This document shows, piece after piece, positions 1 to 8,942 of a stretch of DNA of 64,000 nucleotides (the first letter of the stretch is position 1; each line of letters opens with the position of its first letter). The stretch is from Algoriphagus marinus (GTDB lineage Bacteria > Bacteroidota > Bacteroidia > Cytophagales > Cyclobacteriaceae): positions 310,001 through 374,000 of the forward strand of contig NZ_MSPQ01000006.1 in assembly GCF_001936475.1 (NCBI RefSeq), in the 5' to 3' direction. The translations under genes and the position numbers were made by a program. The notes beneath the pieces were generated by a model. It was not told the origin of the DNA and did no database searches. It worked only from the letters and a program-made list of their open reading frames with translations.

Positions 1-1
1 C

Positions 2-595
2 AAAAACGCACTTACTGAAGGTAAAAATGCACGATCGGTTGACGTTGAAAAAGAAGATTTGGAGGCAGTGAGAGACCTGCACCTACTTACGATCAAGCCT
101 GTACTTTATGTAGCCAATGTGGACGAAGGAAGTTTAGCTAACGGAAATAAATTTGTAGACGCGCTGAGAGAAAAAGTAAGCGAAGAAAACGCTGAGGTAA
201 TTATTCTTTGCGCTGCAATTGAGGCACAAATTGCTGAGTTTGAAGATCCAGAAGAAAAGGAAATGTTCCTTGGAGAATATGGTTTAGAAGAAAGCGGTCT
301 CAATAAATTGATTTCTGCGGCATACTCTTTATTAGATCTAATTACTTATTTCACTGCGGGAGTTCAGGAAGTGCGGGCATGGACTATAAAAAAAGGTTGG
401 AAAGCTCCCCAAGCTGCAGGAGTGATTCACACAGACTTTGAAAGAGGATTCATTAAGGCTGAAGTTATCAAATTAGCGGATTATCAGCAGTTGAAAACTG
501 AAGCTAATTGTAGAGATAATGGGAAAATTGCGATTGAAGGCAAAGAATATGTAGTAAAAGATGGAGATATCATGCATTTTAGGTTCAATGTTTAA
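2..595 (+). CDS. ychF: Redox-regulated P-loop ATPase YchF/Ola1, C-terminal part (5' end outside window)
   Basis: The frame is open from the first bases, so only about 197 C-terminal residues are present. Visible are the VANVDE segment, which in YchF/Ola1 takes the place of the NKxD nucleotide-specificity motif, then a helical region, then a C-terminal TGS domain (about the last 75 residues, from AWTIKKGWKAPQAAG to GDIMHFRFNV). In this family the protein is a cytosolic ATPase that binds ribosomes and modulates translation and oxidative stress responses. The first in-frame TTG at 59 is internal, not a start. Walker A lies outside the window. The identification is strong from the TGS end and the VANVDE segment. 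Confidence 0.95.
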   Translation, partial: KNALTEGKNARSVDVEKEDLEAVRDLHLLTIKPVLYVANVDEGSLANGNKFVDALREKVSEENAEVIILCAAIEAQIAEFEDPEEKEMFLGEYGLEESGLNKLISAAYSLLDLITYFTAGVQEVRAWTIKKGWKAPQAAGVIHTDFERGFIKAEVIKLADYQQLKTEANCRDNGKIAIEGKEYVVKDGDIMHFRFNV

Positions 596-691
596 TCTTT
601 TCCAATAAAAGTTGTAATTTTGTCGTTCTGTAGTTTAATCACCCTTAAATAGCAGTTTTAAATTTATTGTCTCATTTATTTTTAATTTATC

Positions 692-1588
692 GTGAGAGTT
701 AGACTTATATTTTCCCTAAAAAACAAGGGCTCGTACTTGCCGTTCCACCACCAGTACATCCTAGCCCAATTCCTTAAAGGAGTTATCGTAAAAGGTGGAA
801 GAGAAGAATTTTTCAACTACAACTACTTCAACTTTTCTGGCCTCAAAGGTCAGACAAAAGTAAGTAGAAGTGGATTGCATTATTATTCGAGTTTGGTCAC
901 CCTAGTCCTTTCTTCCCAGAGCGAAGAATTTATGGACTACCTACTTGAACAAGTATTTGCGACTCCTAAAATTGAGTTGGGAAATCTTATTTTAGTGCCT
1001 GAGTATACCGAAATTGAAGTAGAACCAACTTTGGAAACCTCCAATAAGTTTGTTTGTATTTCACCTTTGGTATTAATCACTCCTGCATTCAATGAAGAAG
1101 CTGGAAAGCGTTTTATCAGTCCTGATAGTGACGAGTTTTCAGATTTGCTTTACGAATCTACTTTAACAAGAATGGAACGATCTGGTTGGTACACCCCTGA
1201 GCAGATGGAGACTTTCTACAAATTTCAAGTAGTTCCTGATATGGTTTATGTAAATAAGCTGAAGGATTCCCAAAAGAAATTTGCTCGTATCTATGCAGTA
1301 TATGATATGGATGTGAAGTATGAGGTAAGAGGATATACGCTTCCAATTACCCTTTACGCAGCTCCGGAAGTTCAAGACTTTGTTTTTAAATGTGGTCTTG
1401 GTGCATTTACTCATAAAGGATTCGGAATGCTAGATCTTGCAAACCATGGAACTGGTGTTCGAACCAATACCTACAAGTTTAAGCGGGAAGGATTTGTTCC
1501 CTACAAGCCTTCAGAAAGAACTCGACAAAATGTCGCTCCAACCTCTGATGAAAACGAAGAAAGTCAATCTTCATCAGATGAATCTTAA
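692..1588 (+). CDS. cas6: Cas6-family CRISPR RNA endoribonuclease-like protein, solitary
   Basis: 298 residues from a GTG at 692. The N-terminus (MRVRLIFSLKNKG) is a typical first ferredoxin-like strand, followed by PFHHQY at residues 17-22, where the histidines are candidates for the general acid seen near this place in Cas6. Near the C-terminus is the glycine-rich loop GLGAFTHKGFG (235-245), the hallmark of Cas6/RAMP nucleases. A Ser/Glu-rich tail of about 20 residues follows. In CRISPR systems Cas6 cuts pre-crRNA within repeats. Here there is no cas1/cas2, effector gene or repeat array, and the neighbours are ychF and a secretion gene, so the role is open: it may process an array elsewhere or another RNA. 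A TAATTTTG box at 615-622 may be its -7 element, without a good -33. Confidence 0.8.
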   Translation: MRVRLIFSLKNKGSYLPFHHQYILAQFLKGVIVKGGREEFFNYNYFNFSGLKGQTKVSRSGLHYYSSLVTLVLSSQSEEFMDYLLEQVFATPKIELGNLILVPEYTEIEVEPTLETSNKFVCISPLVLITPAFNEEAGKRFISPDSDEFSDLLYESTLTRMERSGWYTPEQMETFYKFQVVPDMVYVNKLKDSQKKFARIYAVYDMDVKYEVRGYTLPITLYAAPEVQDFVFKCGLGAFTHKGFGMLDLANHGTGVRTNTYKFKREGFVPYKPSERTRQNVAPTSDENEESQSSSDES

Positions 1589-1594
1589 TTAATT

Positions 1595-1622
1595 AAAGCC
1601 TGCTTTTCAGCAGGCTTTTTCA
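1595..1622 (+). terminator. Rho-independent terminator after cas6-like gene
   Basis: A perfect 9-bp stem (1595-1603 with 1610-1618, arms AAAGCCTGC and GCAGGCTTT) has a 6-nt loop and runs into T residues. The A residues on the left arm could let it also serve the minus-strand gene whose stop is at 1623. Confidence 0.85.
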
Positions 1623-2897
1623 TTAGAACCTTCTTTTGTTTGGATTAAGATTTATATATCCAACAAGTTGGTCATACCGCGATCCTAAATTTCTGAAATA
1701 GATAAGGGTCTCATATTCATTTTCTGTTTCAAAGTGACTTCCCTCAAATTGCTTAGTTTCAAATTTCCCGTTATCCGAGACAGCAAACTGATAATCATAC
1801 CAACCTTGCTTCAACAGTAAAGTAGTTTGATAAACTTTTAACTTAGGATCCCACTTCATCTTTGCCTCAGGTGATTTTCCCCACTGAGTAAAAGATCCCA
1901 AAAGATAAATTTGAGATGAAGTCTCCGGAATTGAAAAACGAAATGTAACCAACATGTATTCACTTTCAATCTCTGGGTCTCCACCTGGGCGATCATTGGT
2001 AAAAACAAGATATTGCCCATTGAGATCTAAATATTGAGAGTAGACGCTATTTTGACGAGGTGTATTGATTACCGCATCTGCATAAATTACGTCTGTCTCT
2101 ACTCTCACATCCGCAATATTCAAACCTGTTGCACGAATAAATCTCAAATCCACAAAACGGAATTCATTACTTGCATCAAACTCATTTTGTCCATCAAATA
2201 ACTCATACCTCAGGATTTTCGAGCTCTCATTCATAAATGTAGGCTTGACCAAATACTTAGAATTATCCCATCGCTGATTTTGTCTAAGTACAACTTTGAT
2301 TTGGCTCATGGGATCCATCACTTCTCCTTTCGAATAATTCAACACCACATTTATTTGCTGAGCCCCTCTTCTATCTTGGGTTTGGGAAGGAGGAACGATT
2401 GCAGATCCAACCGTAAAAAGCTCTTCATAAATCATAAAGCGTTTAGTCAGAATCACATTAGACTCATCTCTCCCTCTGTAGACTTTGAGGATATAGTTGC
2501 CTGACTTGGTTACTCTGGGAAGTTCAAACCGATAATGAATATAGGGGATCCGAGTACTTATGGAGTATTCATAATCCTGAATATTGAATTCATTGAATGT
2601 GATCAAAAAGTCATTATCACGTAGTTGGGATTTTTGCCAGTCCGCATCACAGTGGATCAATTTTGCGCTATACTGTTCTGCATCATAAGCTAAATCGTCA
2701 AATAGCAATACTAATGGTCTTGAGCCAGAAAGCGGTGCTACAGGAGAGCTTAATTGACTTTCCGTAGTTGCTCCCAGAGGAAAAAGACGAACCGACTGAA
2801 TATGATCTGTATAAATTTTATCCTCGAGTTGGGAAAAAGCATTGAATTGAATCCCCAAAAGAAGCAGAAAAAGAAAACTCTTTATATAAATCTTCAT
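1623..2897 (-). CDS. Type IX secretion system plug protein (DUF5103 family)
   Basis: 424 residues with a Sec signal peptide (about 1-22, ending AFSQ) and an almost all-beta sequence. The N-terminal region with DHIQSVRLFP, PLVLLFDDL and the aromatic-rich DADWQKSQL block matches the family formerly called DUF5103, whose Flavobacterium johnsoniae member was seen plugging the SprA translocon. The C-terminal 100 residues (FRFSIPETSSQIYLLGSFTQW onward) look like an Ig/CBM48-type beta-sandwich. It is expected in the periplasm at the outer membrane, gating T9SS export. It stands alone, without other T9SS genes nearby. The ABC-F gene starts 38 bp upstream on the same strand. Confidence 0.85.
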   Translation of the reverse strand: MKIYIKSFLFLLLLGIQFNAFSQLEDKIYTDHIQSVRLFPLGATTESQLSSPVAPLSGSRPLVLLFDDLAYDAEQYSAKLIHCDADWQKSQLRDNDFLITFNEFNIQDYEYSISTRIPYIHYRFELPRVTKSGNYILKVYRGRDESNVILTKRFMIYEELFTVGSAIVPPSQTQDRRGAQQINVVLNYSKGEVMDPMSQIKVVLRQNQRWDNSKYLVKPTFMNESSKILRYELFDGQNEFDASNEFRFVDLRFIRATGLNIADVRVETDVIYADAVINTPRQNSVYSQYLDLNGQYLVFTNDRPGGDPEIESEYMLVTFRFSIPETSSQIYLLGSFTQWGKSPEAKMKWDPKLKVYQTTLLLKQGWYDYQFAVSDNGKFETKQFEGSHFETENEYETLIYFRNLGSRYDQLVGYINLNPNKRRF

Positions 2898-2935
2898 TCT
2901 GAAAATTAATCAAAACATAATTGATTCCTCAATTT

Positions 2936-4861
2936 TCAAGCAATGACTTCCTGCAAAGATGAAATTTGGTCTACCAATTTTTCCCAATCGTTATTCAAAT
3001 CAGAAAGCTTTGATTCAATTTTTTGATGTTTTTCTTGAACAGTTTGTGCTTCACTTTCATTTGCATAAAGCTCTGGATTCGCCATTTCTACCTCAAGTTT
3101 TTCCTTTTGGGTTTCAAGTGATTCAATTTCACTCTCGATTTTCAAAAGTTGTTCTTCCAATTTCTTGAGTTCTTTTTTCGCCAATTGAGCTTCCATCGTA
3201 TTCTTTGAAGCAGGAGCTTGTTCTTTCTTCTGGACTTTCACCACATTTTGAAGAGGCTTCTCCTCCACTTGATTCGCTTTCCAAATTTCAAACTCCTCAT
3301 AAGTTCCAGGATATTCTTTGATCTCGTGATTCTCAATGTACCAAATCTTGTTTGCCACACCTTTGATAAAATGTCTATCGTGAGAAACAGTGACAAAAGT
3401 GCCCTCATATTGCTGAAGAGCCTGGATCAAAATATTTACCGACTGAAAATCCAAGTGGTTGGTAGGTTCATCCAACAAAAGGAAATTAGCCTCAGAAATC
3501 AATGTCTTAGCTAATGCAACTCTGGATTTTTCACCTCCTGACAAGACTTTTATTTTTTTGAATACTTCTTCATTTGTGAATAGGAAACAACCTAGAACCC
3601 CTCTCAACTCCATTTCAGACTTTGCACTTCCAGCCTGCGTCATTTCCTGAATGATCTCATTATCCAAAGTAAGGGCTTCCAACTGATGCTGCGCAAAAAA
3701 CGATTTGATCACATTATAGCCTTCTGTACGGGTTCCTTGGATTTTTTCAGAGCCATCAATAATTCGAAGAAGCGTTGATTTACCTTTTCCATTTGCACCA
3801 ATCAAAGCAATTTTATCTCCTCTTTCGATCCTTGCTGTTGAGTTTTTTAAAATCACTAAATCACCATATGACTTAGATACTTGATCCAGCACGATGACGT
3901 CACGGCCTGATTGCTTTGAAAACTTAAATTTAAAATTAACTGAAACCTCGTCATTAACCACCTCATGGACTTTATCCATTCGGTCAAGCGCTTTGATTCT
4001 GGATTGTACTTGATTGGATTTGGATGCTTTAGCCCGGAATCGTTCGATAAACTTTTCCGTCTGCTTGATCATTTGCTGCTGATTCTCGTAAGCATTTTGC
4101 TGGATTTCCATCCGCTCTATTTTCTCTTCTTTATAGAAAGCATAATTTCCAGCATATAGCGTAAGTGTCTGATTTGCTACTTCTACTGTACTACTGATAC
4201 AATTATTCAAAAAAGTCTGGTCGTGAGAAACCACTACTACAGCACCCTCATAGGTTTTTAAATAATTCTCCACCCACTGGATAGAAGGCAAATCAAGGTG
4301 GTTGGTTGGCTCATCAAGCATAAGCAAGGACGGCTTTTCCAAAAGCAGTTTTGCAAGCATAACCCGCATTCTCCATCCTCCTGAAAAAGTACGAAGTGGC
4401 TTTTCGAGGTCTGCAGTCTTAAATCCTATCCCTTCCAATACCTCTTCTGCTTTAGCTTTAATAGTGTAGCCCTCATTCGCTTCGAAACGCTCCTGTAGAA
4501 AAGCCAATCGATTGATGATCTCTTCTGAATAGTCCGTTTCCATTTTTTTGAGAACTTCATCGATTTCATCCTGAAGACTCAAGGTTTCTTTAAATGCTGC
4601 TAATGCAACATTTAAAATACTTTCGTCAGATTGGTAGGATAATAAGTCCTGATTTAAAAAACCAATGGTACAATCTTTTGCCTTTTGTACCTCACCGGAA
4701 GAAGGCTGATAATCTCCATTTATTATTTTCAATAAAGTGGACTTTCCTGTCCCATTCTGTCCTACCAGGCCTATTTTATCTTTTGGCTTAATATGAAGAT
4801 TGGCATTTTCGTAAAGTGGACGGCCTCCAATAAAGTAGGAGAGATTATTAATCGATAACAT
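2936..4861 (-). CDS. ABC-F family ATPase (YheS/YdiF-like)
   Basis: 641 residues with two tandem ABC domains and no membrane segments. The first has Walker A GQNGTGKST, signature FSGGWRMR and Walker B LLMLDEPTNHLD. The second has GANGKGKST, LSGGEKSR and LLLDEPTNHLD. Between them is the charged P-site tRNA interaction linker (about residues 240-310), and the C-terminus (about 540-641) is a long Glu/Lys-rich coiled coil. ABC-F proteins bind the ribosomal E site and act on translation elongation or antibiotic resistance. The sub-group is judged from overall shape only. Both ATP sites look intact. Confidence 0.93.
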   Translation of the reverse strand: MLSINNLSYFIGGRPLYENANLHIKPKDKIGLVGQNGTGKSTLLKIINGDYQPSSGEVQKAKDCTIGFLNQDLLSYQSDESILNVALAAFKETLSLQDEIDEVLKKMETDYSEEIINRLAFLQERFEANEGYTIKAKAEEVLEGIGFKTADLEKPLRTFSGGWRMRVMLAKLLLEKPSLLMLDEPTNHLDLPSIQWVENYLKTYEGAVVVVSHDQTFLNNCISSTVEVANQTLTLYAGNYAFYKEEKIERMEIQQNAYENQQQMIKQTEKFIERFRAKASKSNQVQSRIKALDRMDKVHEVVNDEVSVNFKFKFSKQSGRDVIVLDQVSKSYGDLVILKNSTARIERGDKIALIGANGKGKSTLLRIIDGSEKIQGTRTEGYNVIKSFFAQHQLEALTLDNEIIQEMTQAGSAKSEMELRGVLGCFLFTNEEVFKKIKVLSGGEKSRVALAKTLISEANFLLLDEPTNHLDFQSVNILIQALQQYEGTFVTVSHDRHFIKGVANKIWYIENHEIKEYPGTYEEFEIWKANQVEEKPLQNVVKVQKKEQAPASKNTMEAQLAKKELKKLEEQLLKIESEIESLETQKEKLEVEMANPELYANESEAQTVQEKHQKIESKLSDLNNDWEKLVDQISSLQEVIA

Positions 4862-4952
4862 AGCGCAAAAATAACATTAAACCCGCTTATAAACCTTTCA
4901 AAGCAAAACAATCTGAACTTAGCTATATTTATTATTCAAAGATTCTACGCAT

Positions 4953-6155
4953 ATGAAACCATATTCTAATTTCTCACTTCCTATTTTATTTCTGTTTGTC
5001 GCATTGATTTTTGGCTGTAGTCAAAAACAACCTGCTGATGCTCAGTCTCTAAAAACACCGAATAGCTCCAACAAGCGGAGTATAAAAAATGCTGTAGCTG
5101 ACGTCCAATTGGATAAAATCAAACTTCCAAAAAACTTTAAAATTGATGTTTGGGCCGCTGATGTTCCCAATGCACGATCAATGGCTTTGAGTGACAATGG
5201 AATCGTGTTTGTAGGCAATAGACAAGAAAAAAATGTCTATGCTATCATTGATGAAGACGGTGACGGCAAAGCGGATGTCAAATTTATTTTGGCGGAAGGC
5301 CTAAGAATGCCAAATGGAGTTGCCTACAAGGATGGTGATCTTTATGTAGCGGAAGTAAATCGAATCCTGAGATTCAAAGACATCAAAAATACCCTCAACA
5401 ATCCCAAATACGAAGTGATTTATGAGGGATATCCAACAGAAAGACATCATGGCTGGAAATTTATTTCCTTTGGACCGGATGGGATGCTTTACATTCCTGT
5501 GGGAGCCCCTTGTAATATCTGCGAGTCAGAAGATGAGATCTTTGCCAGTATCACCAGACTTGATCCAAAATCCCCAAATCCTAAACCGGAAGTCTATGCC
5601 CATGGAGTGCGAAATTCAGTTGGATTTGATTGGCATCCAGTGACCGGTGAATTATGGTTTACCGACAATGGTAGAGATATGATGGGTGATGATGTCCCAA
5701 ATTGTGAACTCAACAGAGCAACTACTGCTGGACAGCATTTTGGATATCCTTATTGGCATGAAGGCACTGTAAAAGACCCTGAATTTGGCAATAAGGGAAA
5801 AGCGCAAAGTGCCTATGTTGCTCCCGCTGCAAAACTTGGAGCTCACACAGCTCCGCTCGGAATGCGATTTTATGAAGGAAAAATGTTTCCTGATTCCTAT
5901 AAAAACCAAATCATCGTGGCAAAGCATGGCTCTTGGAACAGAAGCAAAAAGTCTGGCTATGTAGTCACATTAGAGAAACTGGATGCAAACTCTAATGTAA
6001 TCGGTGAAGAAATTTTCGCCTCGGGTTGGCTTGATGAAGTGACCCAGGAAGTTTGGGGTAGACCAGTGGATGTGCAGGAATTACCTGACGGCAGCTTGCT
6101 CATTTCAGATGATATGGCTGGTGTCATATACCGAGTGACCTATACAGGAGAATGA
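4953..6155 (+). CDS. PQQ-dependent sugar dehydrogenase-like lipoprotein (sorbosone/glucose dehydrogenase beta-propeller)
   Basis: 400 residues. The N-terminus is a lipoprotein signal (hydrophobic stretch then LIFGC, lipid Cys about residue 22) followed by a polar linker. The rest is a six-bladed propeller with family segments LPKNFKIDVWAADVPNARSM, LYVAEVNRILRF, VYAHGVRNSVGFDWHP, ELWFTDNGRDMMGDD and KHGSWNRSKKSGY. Members oxidise sugars with PQQ in the periplasm, but many Bacteroidota homologs have no known substrate and no PQQ synthesis genes are visible here. It is monocistronic and faces the ABC1 kinase gene across a shared terminator. Confidence 0.85.
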   Translation: MKPYSNFSLPILFLFVALIFGCSQKQPADAQSLKTPNSSNKRSIKNAVADVQLDKIKLPKNFKIDVWAADVPNARSMALSDNGIVFVGNRQEKNVYAIIDEDGDGKADVKFILAEGLRMPNGVAYKDGDLYVAEVNRILRFKDIKNTLNNPKYEVIYEGYPTERHHGWKFISFGPDGMLYIPVGAPCNICESEDEIFASITRLDPKSPNPKPEVYAHGVRNSVGFDWHPVTGELWFTDNGRDMMGDDVPNCELNRATTAGQHFGYPYWHEGTVKDPEFGNKGKAQSAYVAPAAKLGAHTAPLGMRFYEGKMFPDSYKNQIIVAKHGSWNRSKKSGYVVTLEKLDANSNVIGEEIFASGWLDEVTQEVWGRPVDVQELPDGSLLISDDMAGVIYRVTYTGE

Positions 6156-6161
6156 AAAAAA

Positions 6162-6187
6162 GGGAAGCGTGAAGCTTCCCTTTTTTT
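6162..6187 (+). terminator. Bidirectional rho-independent terminator
   Basis: A 7-bp GC-rich stem (GGGAAGC 6162-6168 with GCTTCCC 6174-6180) and a 5-nt loop are flanked by A7 on the left and T7 on the right, so it can end both convergent genes. Its T-tract overlaps the stop codon of the minus-strand gene at 6186. Confidence 0.85.
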
Positions 6188-7505
6188 ATTTCAACCATTC
6201 TGGTTTTGTTGTATCTACTTCCGCCTGAAGCTGATTCAACAGGTTATACAATCCGAAGTAAGTTCTATTGATATATAATCCATGTCTAGAGCCTCTCGCT
6301 TGGCGAGACTTCTTAAACATCTTATCATTGGAAATCCTATCTCCCAGCTGGAAAATTCGCTCAAAGAATCCATCATCTGCAAAGTCAAATCGATCCACAT
6401 GAAATGGTTTACCCAATAAGCTGATCATTTCCTTGAATACTCCCTTGAAATAAACTTGCTCCTCAGCAGTATCCTTGTCTGAGATAAACTCAAGATTGTA
6501 GAAAATCTGATTGAGTTCTTCCTCTTTAATCAACAGGTCTTTTTTGATAAGTGCAAAATACCCTTCATAAAAGTCCTCAGGAATTACTTTCACACAACCA
6601 AAATCAATGATCCCAAGCTGATCTCCCTCCTGTACAATAAAATTTCCTGGATGAGGATCTGCATGTACTTTTTTAAGATTATGAACTTGATGATGGTAGA
6701 AATCCCAAAGTGCTTGTCCAATTTGATTTTTGGATTTTTGACTAGGATTTGTCTCTAACCATTCTTTCAAATGCTTTCCATCAATCCAATCCATCGTGAT
6801 GATACGATCTGAGCTATATTCATCATAATAGATAGGAAACTTCAAATTTGGAATATGCCCACATTCAGAAGAGATTTCTCTGGATCGTTCTATTTCCAAT
6901 ACATAGTCTGTTTCCTCTAAAAGCTTCTCCTCTACCTCAGCCATGTAATGATCCAATTCCCGCTCATTCATATTCAAGAGACGAAGGGCAAATGGTCTTA
7001 CTAATTTCAGATCCGAACTTACTGAATCCGCTACACCCGGATATTGAATCTTTACTGCAAGTTTTTTACCGTCTTTTGTTGCCTGATGAACCTGTCCGAT
7101 AGATGCAGCATTTATCGCAGACCTTGTGAAGCTTTCAAATATACCTTCTGGAGTTTTGCCGAAATGCTTTTGGAAAGTTTTAACTACCAAAGGATAAGAT
7201 AAAGGCGGAGCAGAGTATTGCGCCATAGTAAACTTATCCTGATAAGCTCTAGGCAGAAGGTTCTTATCCATAGACATCATCTGAGCAACTTTCAAGGCAG
7301 AACCCTTCAACTCACTCAAGGAATTATAAATATCTGAAGCATTATTGGAATGAAGTTCTTCCTTATCCATTGATGGGTTGACCATCTTTTTAGCATAATG
7401 CTTCACATAATTCCCCCCAACTTTCGCTCCAGTGGAAATAAATTTTGCAGCACGCTGAACCTTTGAAACAGGGATTGCCTGTTGTTCTCTTAATTTTTCA
7501 GCCAT
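6186..7505 (-). CDS. ABC1/UbiB (AarF) atypical protein kinase-like ATPase
   Basis: 439 residues with the ABC1/ADCK fold: the N-terminal KxxQ-type segment LKGSALKVAQMMSMD, the alanine-rich nucleotide loop NAASIGQVHQA, the lysine strand KKLAVKIQYPG, the catalytic HADPHPGNF and the metal-binding IDFGCVKV. These proteins are ATPases supporting quinone or other isoprenoid-lipid metabolism. This organism appears to make menaquinone rather than ubiquinone, so the exact client is unknown. It lacks a C-terminal membrane anchor. It is co-transcribed with a TetR-like regulator whose stop codon is 2 bp upstream of this start. Confidence 0.88.
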   Translation of the reverse strand: MAEKLREQQAIPVSKVQRAAKFISTGAKVGGNYVKHYAKKMVNPSMDKEELHSNNASDIYNSLSELKGSALKVAQMMSMDKNLLPRAYQDKFTMAQYSAPPLSYPLVVKTFQKHFGKTPEGIFESFTRSAINAASIGQVHQATKDGKKLAVKIQYPGVADSVSSDLKLVRPFALRLLNMNERELDHYMAEVEEKLLEETDYVLEIERSREISSECGHIPNLKFPIYYDEYSSDRIITMDWIDGKHLKEWLETNPSQKSKNQIGQALWDFYHHQVHNLKKVHADPHPGNFIVQEGDQLGIIDFGCVKVIPEDFYEGYFALIKKDLLIKEEELNQIFYNLEFISDKDTAEEQVYFKGVFKEMISLLGKPFHVDRFDFADDGFFERIFQLGDRISNDKMFKKSRQARGSRHGLYINRTYFGLYNLLNQLQAEVDTTKPEWLK

Positions 7506-7507
7506 GA

Positions 7508-8173
7508 TTATTTGGATTGATATATAAATTTCGCGAAGTCTAGGAATGAATCTAAAGCACTTTTACCCATCAAGTCGAAAGCTAGATTCACTGATTTCTC
7601 GATTGCTGCATCTGTTTTCTCAAATCGTGGTGAGCGATCATCCAACCAATATTTGAATACGAACCAAACCTGTAGCCACATAGCCTCATCGTACCTGTCA
7701 CTGATGATTGGTCGGGTAGCAATCTCTTCTGTTTCCTTTCCTTCTAGAATGATTTCGTTGGCAAAATCCTTGAATTTATCCTTGAAATCTGAAATTTCTT
7801 TTGGAAGCGAGAGCATACCTTTTGAACCTTCACCATAGATACTAAGGAGAAAGGATCTGTTTTTCTTTAATTCTTCAATCCAAGTAAACAAGAAGCTGAG
7901 GAATTTCTCACGAGCAGAATATTCTTTAAAAACTTCCTGCGATTCGATTTGAGATATCGTATCCTCATAAATCTGGATCCAGACTGCTGATTTGATTGAG
8001 TCGAATGAAGTGAAGTAAGCATAAAACTCTTCTTCCTTCATTTTTAAATCTTTTGCAAATTTGAAAACGGACTTAGGCGCAGTACCATGCTCTAAGACAT
8101 GATTTTTATATCCCTCCAAAATCAATTTTCGAAAATCCTTTTTGGCCGTTTTCTTGGTAGTAGCTGATTCCAT
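7508..8173 (-). CDS. TetR-family transcriptional regulator
   Basis: 221 residues, all helical. The N-terminal 65 residues form a TetR-type HTH (RKLILEGYKNHVLEHG, then SVFKFAKDLKMKEEEFYAYFTSFDSIKSAVW), with EEFYAYF in the position of the usual 'xxlYxyF' recognition helix. The remainder resembles a ligand-binding TetR C-terminal domain with several Trp and Phe residues (EAMWLQVWFVFKYWL). It sits first in a two-gene operon with the ABC1 kinase, so it probably controls that gene, perhaps in response to a lipid. The N-terminus has a Lys-rich lead. The ligand cannot be read from the sequence. Confidence 0.8.
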   Translation of the reverse strand: MESATTKKTAKKDFRKLILEGYKNHVLEHGTAPKSVFKFAKDLKMKEEEFYAYFTSFDSIKSAVWIQIYEDTISQIESQEVFKEYSAREKFLSFLFTWIEELKKNRSFLLSIYGEGSKGMLSLPKEISDFKDKFKDFANEIILEGKETEEIATRPIISDRYDEAMWLQVWFVFKYWLDDRSPRFEKTDAAIEKSVNLAFDLMGKSALDSFLDFAKFIYQSK

Positions 8174-8233
8174 AATTTTTTTTCAATGTCAGAGTGGTAA
8201 CACATAAATAGACGTACTGGTTTTCAATCGCAC

Positions 8234-8260
8234 AAAAAAACCGAAGTTATTTAACTTCGG
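8234..8260 (-). terminator. Rho-independent terminator after hslV
   Basis: An 8-bp stem (CCGAAGTT 8241-8248 with AACTTCGG 8253-8260) with an ATTT loop is followed on the minus strand by T7 (complement of 8234-8240). It lies just past the hslV stop and before the TetR gene. Confidence 0.85.
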
Positions 8261-8293
8261 CTCCCAAAAACATTTGATATATACCTCTAATTA

Positions 8294-8836
8294 TTACTTG
8301 ATTACTTTTTCGATCACCAAATTATGATTGGTATAAATACATACATCCGCAGCGATATACAGACTTTCTCTGACCATTTCTTCTGCAGTCATTGCTGGAG
8401 CAAACTTCTTCATAGCACGAGCTGCAGACTGAGCAAACATACTTCCAGAGCCTATGGTTGCAATTTCCATATCTGGTTCAATAACGTCTCCAGTTCCTGA
8501 GATAATCAAAATGTCATCTGCATCGGCTACAATCATCATCGCCTCAAGCTTACTCAGCATTCTATCTGTTCGCCACTCTTTAGCCAATTCTACCGCAGCT
8601 CGCTTCATGTTATTCCCAAAAGCACCTAGCTTCTCTTCAAATTTCTCAAGAAGAGTAAATGCATCAGCCGTAGATCCTGCAAAACCAGTCACTATTTTCC
8701 CACCTTGTAATACCCTAAGTTTTTTCACAGAACTCTTAGCAATGGTATTACCTAAGGTCGCTTGTCCATCTGCACCTATTACTACTTCTCCGTTATGCCG
8801 AATGGCTACGACAGTGGTTGATTTAATTCTTTCCAT
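8294..8836 (-). CDS. hslV: ATP-dependent protease proteolytic subunit HslV
   Basis: 180 residues, usual length. The Ntn-hydrolase core TTVVAIRHNGEVVIGADGQ, the GNTIAKSSVKK loop and FAGSTADAFTLLEKFE are diagnostic. It forms the dodecameric peptidase of the HslUV (ClpYQ) complex, and hslU is not adjacent. The conserved catalytic Thr is Thr7, not residue 2: six residues (MERIKS) precede it and no other start codon lies next to the Thr pair. Maturation must therefore remove a short propeptide rather than only the initiator Met. Confidence 0.95.
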   Translation of the reverse strand: MERIKSTTVVAIRHNGEVVIGADGQATLGNTIAKSSVKKLRVLQGGKIVTGFAGSTADAFTLLEKFEEKLGAFGNNMKRAAVELAKEWRTDRMLSKLEAMMIVADADDILIISGTGDVIEPDMEIATIGSGSMFAQSAARAMKKFAPAMTAEEMVRESLYIAADVCIYTNHNLVIEKVIK

Positions 8837-8942
8837 ACTGATGATTTAAATAAGTTTAGAGTTTAAAAAACCAGAAAAAGTAGAATTAGTTTCTCTGGTA
8901 TTTATCTATGTGGCATTTTACACCAATAAGCGTACAAAAAGC

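Noticed and set aside
8454..8849. 131-codon open frame antisense to hslV
   Set aside because: Ser/Ala-rich shadow of a highly conserved gene, with no start signal.
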